Positions 7,457-14,176 of a stretch of DNA of 14,176 nucleotides are shown one piece after another; the first letter of the stretch is position 1, and every line of letters begins with the position of its first letter. Source of the stretch: Bacteroidales bacterium UBA6244 (lineage in GTDB: Bacteria > Bacteroidota > Bacteroidia > Bacteroidales > F082). Made by a program: the position numbers and the translations under genes. Below the pieces are notes generated by a model. It saw only the letters and a list, made by a program, of their open reading frames with translations, had not been told where the DNA came from and did no database searches. The DNA is taken from assembly GCA_002440885.1 (NCBI GenBank), contig DJVY01000123.1:1-14176 (forward strand). Reading direction: 5' to 3'.

Positions 7457-8392
7457 AAATGCCGCCGTAATGGTAATTTCCGACCAATGGTGCCACAAGG
7501 CATTGGCAAAACCGGGAGAGTTGACATTAACGCTGTATCTGACGCTGAATTTCTTGTGAACCAGTGTCAGACCATATTGCAAATGCCAGTAAATCCAATT
7601 TATATGCTTGATTACGTGTTTGTTGTTCGGGTTGAAAAGTCCTCCCTGCAGTACGGCATTGTAAGCTACCAGGTGCATGTTCCCCGACAGAAATCCGTAA
7701 AACTGCCACTTTTTCAACCCCAACGTTTCAGGACCAAGAAAAAAGTCGGTGAACCATCCGGTGCGCAAACGCAGTCCGGCAATGGCCTGTGTTTGCGGCA
7801 ATCCAATCCCGGCCTGGAGGTTTGAAATCAGCTCCAGATGTTTTGTTGAATACAGGCCGTTCTCAAACTGAATCCGGTACTGTAAAAGCAGGTCGTTTTG
7901 AATTTGATTGGGCCATCCTTCTGCTGCATCGGCGATGGAAATGTTGTTGTGCAGCAAAGTCTGTATCTCCATTCCTCCTGCCCATGGACCGATGAGTCCA
8001 ACCTGTATGGACGATGTTTTCCTGACTTTTTTTGCCTGGTCATAAGATTCTTTGATTTCTCCGAGAAGAATATAAGCCGAATAGGGATGATCGTTTGGCA
8101 CTACATCGGGCGTGAATATTTCCTTGGGGGTGTACATGTGGTGTGTGATGGAAAGGGCGTGGTAGTTGTGGGCATCAGACGGCGAAGGAAGAAGTAATCG
8201 GGTCAATGGTGAGCGACTTAGAACCGGGGCGTACCATCTGAGCTCAACGCCTGAGGTAAAGTAGCAGTCTGTCGAAAAATTGATGTCGTTGTCGTGGCGC
8301 AGACTGAAAGCATGATAGCTATCCGTGTCCTGCGACCACAGCATCCCGTATATTAGAAAAAGCCATGCAGAAAGAATCAGCCTCTGCCTCAT
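7454..8392 (-). CDS. LpxR-family (DUF2219) outer-membrane lipid A deacylase
   Basis: This 312-residue protein has an N-terminal signal peptide (about 1-20, cleavage near WS-QD) and ends in ITITAAF, with the terminal Phe typical of outer-membrane beta-barrels. Family blocks are HDNDINFSTDCYFTSG (33-48), NDHPYSAYILLG (100-111), IGPWAGGMEIQ (134-144), LLHNN (146-150) and GWPNQIQND (159-167). In Salmonella LpxR, Asn9, Asp10 and His122 form part of the active site. Here N35, D36 and H148 match, and the Asp-to-His spacing is 112 in both. The family removes the 3'-O-linked acyl chains from lipid A at the outer membrane, altering surface properties and recognition by host immunity. Actual activity here is unproven, since many Bacteroidota members are only annotated by domain. 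The gene is divergent from the large ATP-grasp gene and upstream of the degenerate regulator. Confidence 0.88.
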   Translation of the reverse strand: MRQRLILSAWLFLIYGMLWSQDTDSYHAFSLRHDNDINFSTDCYFTSGVELRWYAPVLSRSPLTRLLLPSPSDAHNYHALSITHHMYTPKEIFTPDVVPNDHPYSAYILLGEIKESYDQAKKVRKTSSIQVGLIGPWAGGMEIQTLLHNNISIADAAEGWPNQIQNDLLLQYRIQFENGLYSTKHLELISNLQAGIGLPQTQAIAGLRLRTGWFTDFFLGPETLGLKKWQFYGFLSGNMHLVAYNAVLQGGLFNPNNKHVIKHINWIYWHLQYGLTLVHKKFSVRYSVNVNSPGFANALWHHWSEITITAAF

Positions 8393-8485
8393 ACATCACT
8401 CTGATTTCGTTGGGCGATAAAAGTAAATAAAATTTGAGAGAGAAAATTTGAAGAGAAGAAAATTGATCAAATCAATGTTCGCGGG

Positions 8486-8515
8486 CTTGGTTTTTCGGAA
8501 ATCCGTTTACCTTTG
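8486..8515 (+). promoter_or_regulatory. Bacteroidota-type promoter for the receiver/ATP-grasp gene
   Basis: TACCTTTG (8508-8515) is an exact match to the TAnnTTTG -7 element. CTTG (8486-8489), 18 bases upstream, matches three of four bases of the -33 TTTG. Transcription would start near 8521, leaving a short leader of about 16 bases before ATG 8537. This makes the upstream in-frame TTG at 8513, which lies inside the -7 box, an implausible start codon. Confidence 0.55.
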
Positions 8516-8536
8516 TGGGGAAATAATGAAATCCTG

Positions 8537-11500
8537 ATGTCAATAAGCCAGAACTTTCGCTATATCAGCCTGCTCGAAATCATCAAAAAAGTTGATAAAA
8601 TCCTTCGGCAAAAAAAATCAATTCACCACACTTTTGAAGAAATAGTTCAGACCATCGATGTAAGTCAGATGCTTCAAGTCCCTGTAGGGCTGAAATTTAT
8701 GTACAACGATGAGCTTTTTAGCTCACGGGACTTCTCCAACGAGGTGGTGTGTCAGCAGCATCATTTCACCACCCACGCCGGCAACACGGGTTTTATTCAG
8801 CTGTGCATGGGGAATAACCAAAACCAGGATCTGGCACTGATGCCTCTGGAGCAGAATTTTCTGCTCGACAGCCTGCTTCGCAACCTATTGTTATACCTTA
8901 ACGCCATGGAATCGTCTGATATATCAATTCAAAAACCAACGCGCAGAAGCAATGGCCAGTCAAACGGCGTGCTGTCAAGTAGCTTTCTGCAACGATTCTT
9001 GAATGCCAACACCTTTAACCGCGACATCTACCACGACCTCATGCCCTATAAAGTGGCCGAAATTTTGCTTATCTCGAGTTTATACGATGCTTATGCCATT
9101 GAGCGTGAAGGGCGGTTTACCGAACACATGCTCGGGCAATACGGGCATTTGAACCTCACTACTTTTCCGCGCATAACCGGTGTTACTTCCCTCGAACAGG
9201 CGCTAAATACCCTAAAATACAAACATTTCGATCTTATTATTTACATGGTGGGCGTCGACAAACAGCTTCCACTGATTGTAAGTCAGGAAATTAACCTTCA
9301 TTATCCCTTCATCCCGGTTTTCTTGTTGCTCAACAACAGCAGCGATGTGGCGCATTATTCCAACATGCACGATAAGATCCCATTTATCGATAAACTTTTC
9401 GTGTGGAATGGCGATGCCAATATTTTCTTTGCCATGATCAAAATGCTCGAGGATCGCCTGAATGTTGAAAACGATACCGAGCTCGGGCAGGTCAGGGTGA
9501 TTTTGCTCGTTGAAGATTCGCCTGAATACTACTCCCGTTACCTGAGTTTTCTGTATAAGGTGTTGATGGAACAGACAAAACGCATTATTGATGATGTAAG
9601 CACCGATGAATTATACAAAGTGTTGCGCATGAGGGCGCGACCAAAAATTCTGCTGGCCTCCGATTACGAAGAAGCCCTCGCGGTTATCGATCGCTATCAG
9701 GATTATATGCTGTGTTTGATTACCGATGTTAAATTCAACCGTGAAGGCGTTTCTGACGACCAGGCCGGAATCCGTTTGCTGAATTATACCCGCGAAAAAC
9801 TCAGGAATCTGCCGGCAATTATTCAATCGTCAAACGAGTCGCACGAAAAAGTAGCAACACAATCTAATGCACTTTTTGTCCATAAACAATCGGAGAGCTT
9901 GTACCAGGATTTTGAAAGATTCATCACTTACTACCTTGGCTTTGGCGATTTTGAGTTCAAAGATGCTCATAACCAAACCATCGCACGCGCCTCCAACATG
10001 AAAGAGTTTGAAAAATACCTGAAAATAATCCCCGACGAATCGCTGATTTACCATGCCAGCCGCGACCATTTTTCGATGTGGATCATGGCGCGCGGTGAAA
10101 TTAAGGCCGCCAGCGTGATCAACTTAAAAAAAGTAGCCGATTTTAAAAATGCCGCCGACCTCAGGCGCGATTTGCTCCAGATGTTGAAAGAATACCGAAA
10201 CGAGCAATCCTCAGGCAATGTTATTCCCTACGAACCCGGAATGGAAGTCACCGAAGAGAACGTGTATACGCTGGCCGAAGGTTCGCTGGGGGGCAAAGGG
10301 CGTGGACTGGCCTTTATCGATGCACTTATCCACAAATACGATTTTAACTACCATGTTCCCAACATCCGTGTTCGTACCCCGAAAACCTTCGTTATCGGTA
10401 CACGCGAATTTGAGCTGTTTATAAAAAACAACCGCCTCGAAGCAGAGGTCTTTGCCGATCAGGGTTTTGAAGCACTGCGCGAAAGCTTTGTAAAGGGCGA
10501 ACTATCGCCGGCACTCATGACAAAACTCGAAAGCCTGCTGTTGCCCATCTCAAAGCCCATTGCTGTGCGCTCTTCCGGTCTTTTCGAGGATTCGCTTACC
10601 CAACCTTTTGCCGGTGTATTTGAAACTTACCTCCTGCCCAACAACCACCCGGACTTAAATGTCCGGCTCAAACAAGTTGCTGATGCGGTTAAACTGGTGT
10701 ATGCCAGCGTTTACAGCAACAACGCCAGGGGCTACGTGAAAGCCATTGATTACAAAATAGAGGATGAGAAAATGGCCGTTGTAATTCAGGAGGTTGTGGG
10801 CAATCACTTCGGAAAATACTATTACCCTCACCTGAGTGGCGTGGCTCAATCGTATAATTTTTATCCCTTTGCCCACATGAAACCTGATGAGGGTTTTGCC
10901 CTGGCCGCCGTAGGACTCGGGCGTTATGTGGTGGATGGCAACAAAGCCTATCGGTTTTCACCCCGGTATCCGGGCACTGAAATCGACTCAGCCAAAGACC
11001 AATTCCGAAATTCGCAGGTCAGCTTTTATGCCGTGGATTTACAGAAAAAGGAACCTGATCTGCTTGAAGGAGAAATGGCCGGCCTAGCCGAATTGGATAT
11101 CGACATCGCCGAACATCTCGGAACTTTAAAACATTGCGCTTCGGTGTACAACCCCGACAGCGACACCATGTATCCGGGCTTGTCGAAAGCCGGACCTCGC
11201 ATCATTAATTTTGCAAACATACTTAAGCACAACTACATACCTTTTGCTAAAACCATCGAAATGGTGCTGGCCTTGGGTAAAGAGGCCATGGGGACAGCGG
11301 TTGAAATTGAGTATGCCGTCGATCTAAAAAAAGACCAGCAGGGGAGGGCTTCCTTTTATATACTGCAAATTAAGCCGATGATCTCGAGCGATATGCAGTG
11401 TAATATCGATATGGACGCCATTCGTCAGGATTCTATCCTGCTGTATTCCGATCACGGCATGGGCAATGGCCTCATGGACGAAATTACGGATGTAATTTAT

Positions 11501-11938
11501 GCCGACATGAGCCGGTTCGATAAGTCGAAAACGCTGGAAATGGCCCTCGAAATCGAACAAATGAATCAGCAAATGGTAGATGAACAAAGAAAATACGTGC
11601 TCATTGGTCCCGGACGATGGGGTACCCGCGATCGGTGGATCGGAATTCCTGTTAAATGGCACATGATATCGAATGCCAGGGTAATTGTGGAGACCAGCTT
11701 CGATGATTTTCCGCTGGATGCTTCGTCGGGCTCACACTTTTTCCATAATGTAACCAGCATGAATGTTGGCTATTTTAGCGTGCAACCCGAAATATCCCGC
11801 AATTACATCCAATACGAAAAGCTCGAAAACCAACAAGTTGTGTCCAAAGGAAATTTTTTCAATCATGTGCGTTTTAGCACGCCGCTGAGTGTAAAAATGG
11901 ATGGAAGAAACCGCATTTATCTGATCACCACCGAATAA
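8537..11938 (+). CDS. GAF-like / tandem receiver / PPDK-type ATP-grasp fusion protein of unknown function
   Basis: Starting at ATG 8537 the protein has 1133 residues. Residues ~10-125 look like a GAF-type sensor (GFIQLCMGNN near 85-94, then a long helix). Residues ~172-305 have the layout of a receiver without its acidic residues (ILLISSLYD at 176-184, FDLIIYMVG at 231-239, FVWNGD at 288-293). Residues ~318-470 form a second receiver that keeps the active site: E326/D327 in LLVEDSPE, D397 in LITDVKF and K450 in FVHKQ. Residues ~575-950 are the PEP-synthase/PPDK N-terminal ATP-grasp: K587 in SLGGKGRGL, R678 in VRSSGLFEDS, PFAGVFETYL (690-699), E925 and Q944 in YILQIKP. The usual Arg after LQ is Lys946. 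The last ~180 residues carry GPGRWGTRDRWIGIPVKW (1024-1041) and GSHFFHN (1065-1071). The phosphohistidine and PEP/pyruvate barrel domains of real PEP synthases are absent, so a PEP synthase label would be misleading. A cytoplasmic ATP-dependent signalling or phosphotransfer role is inferred. Confidence 0.88.
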   Translation: MSISQNFRYISLLEIIKKVDKILRQKKSIHHTFEEIVQTIDVSQMLQVPVGLKFMYNDELFSSRDFSNEVVCQQHHFTTHAGNTGFIQLCMGNNQNQDLALMPLEQNFLLDSLLRNLLLYLNAMESSDISIQKPTRRSNGQSNGVLSSSFLQRFLNANTFNRDIYHDLMPYKVAEILLISSLYDAYAIEREGRFTEHMLGQYGHLNLTTFPRITGVTSLEQALNTLKYKHFDLIIYMVGVDKQLPLIVSQEINLHYPFIPVFLLLNNSSDVAHYSNMHDKIPFIDKLFVWNGDANIFFAMIKMLEDRLNVENDTELGQVRVILLVEDSPEYYSRYLSFLYKVLMEQTKRIIDDVSTDELYKVLRMRARPKILLASDYEEALAVIDRYQDYMLCLITDVKFNREGVSDDQAGIRLLNYTREKLRNLPAIIQSSNESHEKVATQSNALFVHKQSESLYQDFERFITYYLGFGDFEFKDAHNQTIARASNMKEFEKYLKIIPDESLIYHASRDHFSMWIMARGEIKAASVINLKKVADFKNAADLRRDLLQMLKEYRNEQSSGNVIPYEPGMEVTEENVYTLAEGSLGGKGRGLAFIDALIHKYDFNYHVPNIRVRTPKTFVIGTREFELFIKNNRLEAEVFADQGFEALRESFVKGELSPALMTKLESLLLPISKPIAVRSSGLFEDSLTQPFAGVFETYLLPNNHPDLNVRLKQVADAVKLVYASVYSNNARGYVKAIDYKIEDEKMAVVIQEVVGNHFGKYYYPHLSGVAQSYNFYPFAHMKPDEGFALAAVGLGRYVVDGNKAYRFSPRYPGTEIDSAKDQFRNSQVSFYAVDLQKKEPDLLEGEMAGLAELDIDIAEHLGTLKHCASVYNPDSDTMYPGLSKAGPRIINFANILKHNYIPFAKTIEMVLALGKEAMGTAVEIEYAVDLKKDQQGRASFYILQIKPMISSDMQCNIDMDAIRQDSILLYSDHGMGNGLMDEITDVIYADMSRFDKSKTLEMALEIEQMNQQMVDEQRKYVLIGPGRWGTRDRWIGIPVKWHMISNARVIVETSFDDFPLDASSGSHFFHNVTSMNVGYFSVQPEISRNYIQYEKLENQQVVSKGNFFNHVRFSTPLSVKMDGRNRIYLITTE

Positions 11939-12088
11939 CGCGACGAAGTGCGGCATTTGGAGTGAAATAATAATTTTGGCCTTTTAAAATACCATAACCC
12001 GCCCTTGATTTCTTTCGTCATCAAAGCTGTATCTCTGTGTAAAACAAGCAACTCGGTATATTAGTTCGTCAAGCCCGGAGCTGTCGTT

Positions 12089-12102
12089 TGGTAAATTTAC
12101 CA
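12089..12102. promoter_or_regulatory. 14-base perfect palindrome upstream of the NuoE-like gene
   Basis: TGGTAAATTTACCA is fully self-complementary and lies about 100 bases before the ATG of the nuoE-like gene, within a 265-base intergenic region (11939-12203). The arms could extend by two wobble pairs and a G-C pair if transcribed. It could be an operator for a dimeric regulator of the redox operon. No clean -7 box was found between it and the gene, and one such palindrome could occur by chance in a window of this size. Confidence 0.3.
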
Positions 12103-12203
12103 GGCTATCATTATTCAGACTTAGTATAAATTTTAGGGCAGGTAAGTGGCGTGTTTTATCATTTACTAATTTTCCGCATTCTTAAATATAAAACTCACAA
12201 TAT

Positions 12204-12722
12204 ATGAGAATTGCCAGGAAAAAAGTCAGCAATCAAACTGCCGAAATGCCTGAAGTTGACCTCTCGCTTATCAATCCGCTTGTTGAAAAATACAGGGATA
12301 AAAAAGGCAATCTGATACCGGTTTTGCAAGGTGTTCAGGGGATTTACGGGTATATCCCCAAGCTAGCCTTTCAAAAGTTAAATGAGGACATGGGGCTTCG
12401 ACTCAGCGATATGTATGGCGTGGCCACTTTTTACGCTCAGTTCAGGCTAAGTCCTGTTGGGAAACACATCATTAAAGTATGTCATGGCACGGCATGTCAT
12501 GTGCAGAGTGCTTCAAAAATTACCGATGCCCTCGAAAAGGAGCTGGGGATAAAAGATGGTCATACCACTGAAGACAATCTCTTTACCCTCGAGTCGGTGG
12601 CTTGTTTGGGATGTTGCTCGCTGGCTCCGGTAATGATGATTGGAGATGAAACCTTTGGTAGCCTGAATGCTAAAAAAGCTGCTCGCGTTATCAAAGACAT
12701 CCGGCGTAAAGAAGCACTTTAA
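12204..12722 (+). CDS. nuoE: NuoE/HydC-like 2Fe-2S subunit of an NADH-linked oxidoreductase
   Basis: The 172-residue protein is the usual length for the 24-kDa NuoE family. An N-terminal helical region (about 15-75; LQGVQGIYGYIP at 41-52, YGVATFYAQF at 71-80) precedes a thioredoxin-like 2Fe-2S domain. The four cluster cysteines are C93 and C98 in VCHGTACH and C134 and C138 in ACLGCCSLAP; C137 is an extra Cys between the last pair. The start is the first ATG after an in-frame stop at 12189. The family passes electrons to or from the flavin subunit, which is the next gene (153 bases on). The partner has the HydB/HndC arrangement and no complex I genes are in view. A bifurcating or NADH-dependent [FeFe] hydrogenase subunit (HydC/HndA) is therefore more likely than complex I. 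The symbol is given at family level only. Confidence 0.93.
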   Translation: MRIARKKVSNQTAEMPEVDLSLINPLVEKYRDKKGNLIPVLQGVQGIYGYIPKLAFQKLNEDMGLRLSDMYGVATFYAQFRLSPVGKHIIKVCHGTACHVQSASKITDALEKELGIKDGHTTEDNLFTLESVACLGCCSLAPVMMIGDETFGSLNAKKAARVIKDIRRKEAL

Positions 12723-12875
12723 TACAGCTACAGTGCCAAATGAATAAAAAAATGATAACCAATTACAGTTGAAATCGCCATGACCTCACCTGCACAGACA
12801 ATAGTTTCAGTTGATTGTGGCCATTTCATGTTTGCCGGAAGGCGGGCATGTATCCAAAAAAAATAAATATTTCGC

Positions 12876-14176
12876 ATGGAAAAAAAGATCATAGTGGGAA
12901 TGGGAAGTTGCGGCATTGCTGCCGGAGCAGGCAAGGTGTATGCCAAAGCCCAGTCGCTTATTGCTGCCGGAACACTTGAGGCCGAACTAAAGCAAACCAG
13001 TTGTATCGGCATGTGTTTCAGAGAACCTTTGGTTGAAATTGTTGATGATACAGGTCGCTATCTTTATGGTGATATCGATGAAAAGAAGCTTGATGAGCTC
13101 ATCGAAAAACACATCAACAACGGTCAGGTGGTGGCCGACTACGTGGTCGACTCTGACGTGATGCATGGCAAGGAGGAAAAATATTTCGCCGGACAGATAA
13201 AGATCGCCCTCCGCAATTGCGGGTTCATCGATCCGGAGTCTATCGAAGAAGCCGAAGAGCGCAAGGCCTACCAAGCCATCCGTAAAATTGCCGATGAACA
13301 CATGGCCCCCATGGAGGTCATTCAAACAGTAATGGACTCAGGCATCCGCGGACGTGGTGGTGGTGGTTTTCCTACCGGGTTAAAGTGGAAATTTGCCCAC
13401 AACAGCCATAGCGATGAAAAATTTATTATTTGCAATGCCGATGAAGGCGATCCCGGTGCATTTATGGACAGGTCACTTCTCGAGGGCGATCCCCATGCCG
13501 TTATCGAGGGAATGATTATCGGGGCTTACGCCATGAAAGCTACCGGCGGTGTAATCTATTGCCGGGCAGAATATCCGCTCGCGATAAAGCGGTTAAACAT
13601 TGCCCTGAAACAAGCCCGTGAAAAAGGATACCTTGGAAAAAATATCATGGGATTAGAAGGGTTTAACCTGGATATTTATGTAAAAGAAGGAGCAGGCGCT
13701 TTTGTTTGTGGCGAAGAAACCGCCCTCATTGCCTCGGTGGAGGGTGAACGGGGAATGCCCCGGAAACGGCCTCCGTTTCCTGCCGAGAAAGGGCTTTTTA
13801 ATAAACCTACCAACATCAACAATGTTGAAACTTTTGCCAATATCCCCTACATCCTGCTCAACGGTCCGGAAGCGTATAATAAATATGGTACGGAGAAAAG
13901 TAAAGGAACCAAAGTGTTCGCACTTACTGGGAAAATTAAACATGGCGGACTCGTGGAAGTGCCCATGGGGGTTAGCATTCGCGAAATCATCTTCGATCTG
14001 GGTGGCGGCATTCAAAACGATAAAAAGTTTAAGGCTGTTCAGCTGGGAGGCCCTAGTGGTGGCTGTATCCCGGAATCGCTTATCGACACCAAAGTGGATT
14101 ACGACTCCGTAAACGCTACCGGAGCCATCATGGGTTCGGGAGGTATGGTGGTGATGGACGAAACTACCTGCATGGT
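12876..14176 (+). CDS. nuoF: NuoF/HydB-like NADH- and FMN-binding subunit, 5' part
   Basis: The gene runs off the right edge after 433 complete codons, with no internal stop. Residues 1-~90 form a ferredoxin-like thioredoxin-fold domain, seen as GMGSCGIAAGAGK (8-20) and TSCIGMC (41-47). Only three of the four standard cluster cysteines (C12, C43, C47) are present. The NuoF core follows: FMN-binding GRGGGGFPTGLKW (159-171), NADH-binding NADEGDPGAFMDR (187-199), then GAGAFVCGEETAL (272-284) and the RGMPRKRPPFP segment (292-302). The 4Fe-4S cysteine block and any C-terminal ferredoxin domain lie beyond the window. The added N-terminal domain separates it from complex I NuoF and points to HydB/HndC of electron-bifurcating or NAD(P)-reducing hydrogenases. 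The start is the first ATG after an in-frame stop at 12864. It is probably co-transcribed with the nuoE-like gene despite the 153-base gap. Confidence 0.94.
   Translation, partial: MEKKIIVGMGSCGIAAGAGKVYAKAQSLIAAGTLEAELKQTSCIGMCFREPLVEIVDDTGRYLYGDIDEKKLDELIEKHINNGQVVADYVVDSDVMHGKEEKYFAGQIKIALRNCGFIDPESIEEAEERKAYQAIRKIADEHMAPMEVIQTVMDSGIRGRGGGGFPTGLKWKFAHNSHSDEKFIICNADEGDPGAFMDRSLLEGDPHAVIEGMIIGAYAMKATGGVIYCRAEYPLAIKRLNIALKQAREKGYLGKNIMGLEGFNLDIYVKEGAGAFVCGEETALIASVEGERGMPRKRPPFPAEKGLFNKPTNINNVETFANIPYILLNGPEAYNKYGTEKSKGTKVFALTGKIKHGGLVEVPMGVSIREIIFDLGGGIQNDKKFKAVQLGGPSGGCIPESLIDTKVDYDSVNATGAIMGSGGMVVMDETTCM

Noticed and set aside
8418..8425. A one-mismatch -7 box on the - strand (TACTTTTA) that could drive the LpxR-like gene
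   Set aside because: No -33 element is found at a proper distance, and single-mismatch boxes are common in AT-rich spacers.
8489..8504. Imperfect inverted repeat GGTTTTTCGGAAATCC between the promoter elements of the fusion gene
   Set aside because: The arms contain mismatches and the repeat is short and AT-rich; I cannot separate it from chance.
12780..12866. A 28-codon ORF between the nuoE-like and nuoF-like genes, in the same frame as the latter and ending 9 bases before its ATG
   Set aside because: It has no recognisable motif and no ribosome-binding signal, and open frames of this size are expected by chance. An HndB-like subunit would be much longer. It could be a leader peptide, but nothing supports that.
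13653..14112. Two overlapping open frames at the right end, one on each strand
   Set aside because: Both are shadows of the nuoF-like gene, which is open through this whole region and carries clear FMN and NADH motifs.

Overview
The window looks like a chromosomal segment from a Bacteroidota bacterium, probably an anaerobic or fermentative member of the Bacteroidales/Marinilabiliales type. The reasons are a MurF-Alr fusion protein (typical of this phylum), start codons without Shine-Dalgarno sequences, at least one clean Bacteroidota-type -7 box (TAnnTTTG), and a NuoE/NuoF-like pair of the kind found with NADH-linked [FeFe] hydrogenases. Nothing suggests a recent mobile element: I see no IS element, tRNA, rRNA, CRISPR array or integrase. 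Coding density is high and no gene-free stretch exceeds 300 bases.

Layout. (1) Bases 1-1776, + strand: the 3' end of an MBOAT (AlgI/DltB-like) O-acyltransferase and, 1 base later, a membrane-anchored AlgJ/AlgX-like SGNH-fold protein. Together they look like an exopolysaccharide O-acetylation pair. (2) Bases 1791-5434, - strand: pdxA followed by murF-alr, probably one transcription unit. It links pyridoxal-phosphate synthesis to a PLP-dependent racemase and a peptidoglycan ligase. (3) Base 5672 onward, + strand: obgE, a ribosome-associated GTPase, divergent from pdxA across a 237-base intergenic region with mirrored promoter-like boxes. (4) Bases 6704-8392, - strand: an LpxR-family outer-membrane lipid A deacylase and, downstream, a NarL-type regulator whose receiver has lost the phosphoacceptor Asp. 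(5) Bases 8537-11938, + strand, divergent from the lpxR-like gene: a 1133-residue multidomain protein. It has a GAF-like N-terminus, a degenerate receiver, an intact-looking receiver, a PEP-synthase/PPDK-type ATP-grasp domain and a conserved C-terminal module, but no phosphohistidine or PEP-binding domain. (6) Base 12204 to the end, + strand: a NuoE-like 2Fe-2S subunit and the first 433 codons of a HydB/HndC-like NuoF protein with its own N-terminal ferredoxin-like domain. A hydrogenase catalytic subunit would be expected just beyond the window.

The most interesting material is regions 4 and 5. A phosphorylation-independent regulator, an outer-membrane lipid A remodelling enzyme and a large uncharacterised receiver/ATP-grasp fusion lie side by side. 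Whether they form one signalling circuit is inference from proximity. All other genes are well-known families.
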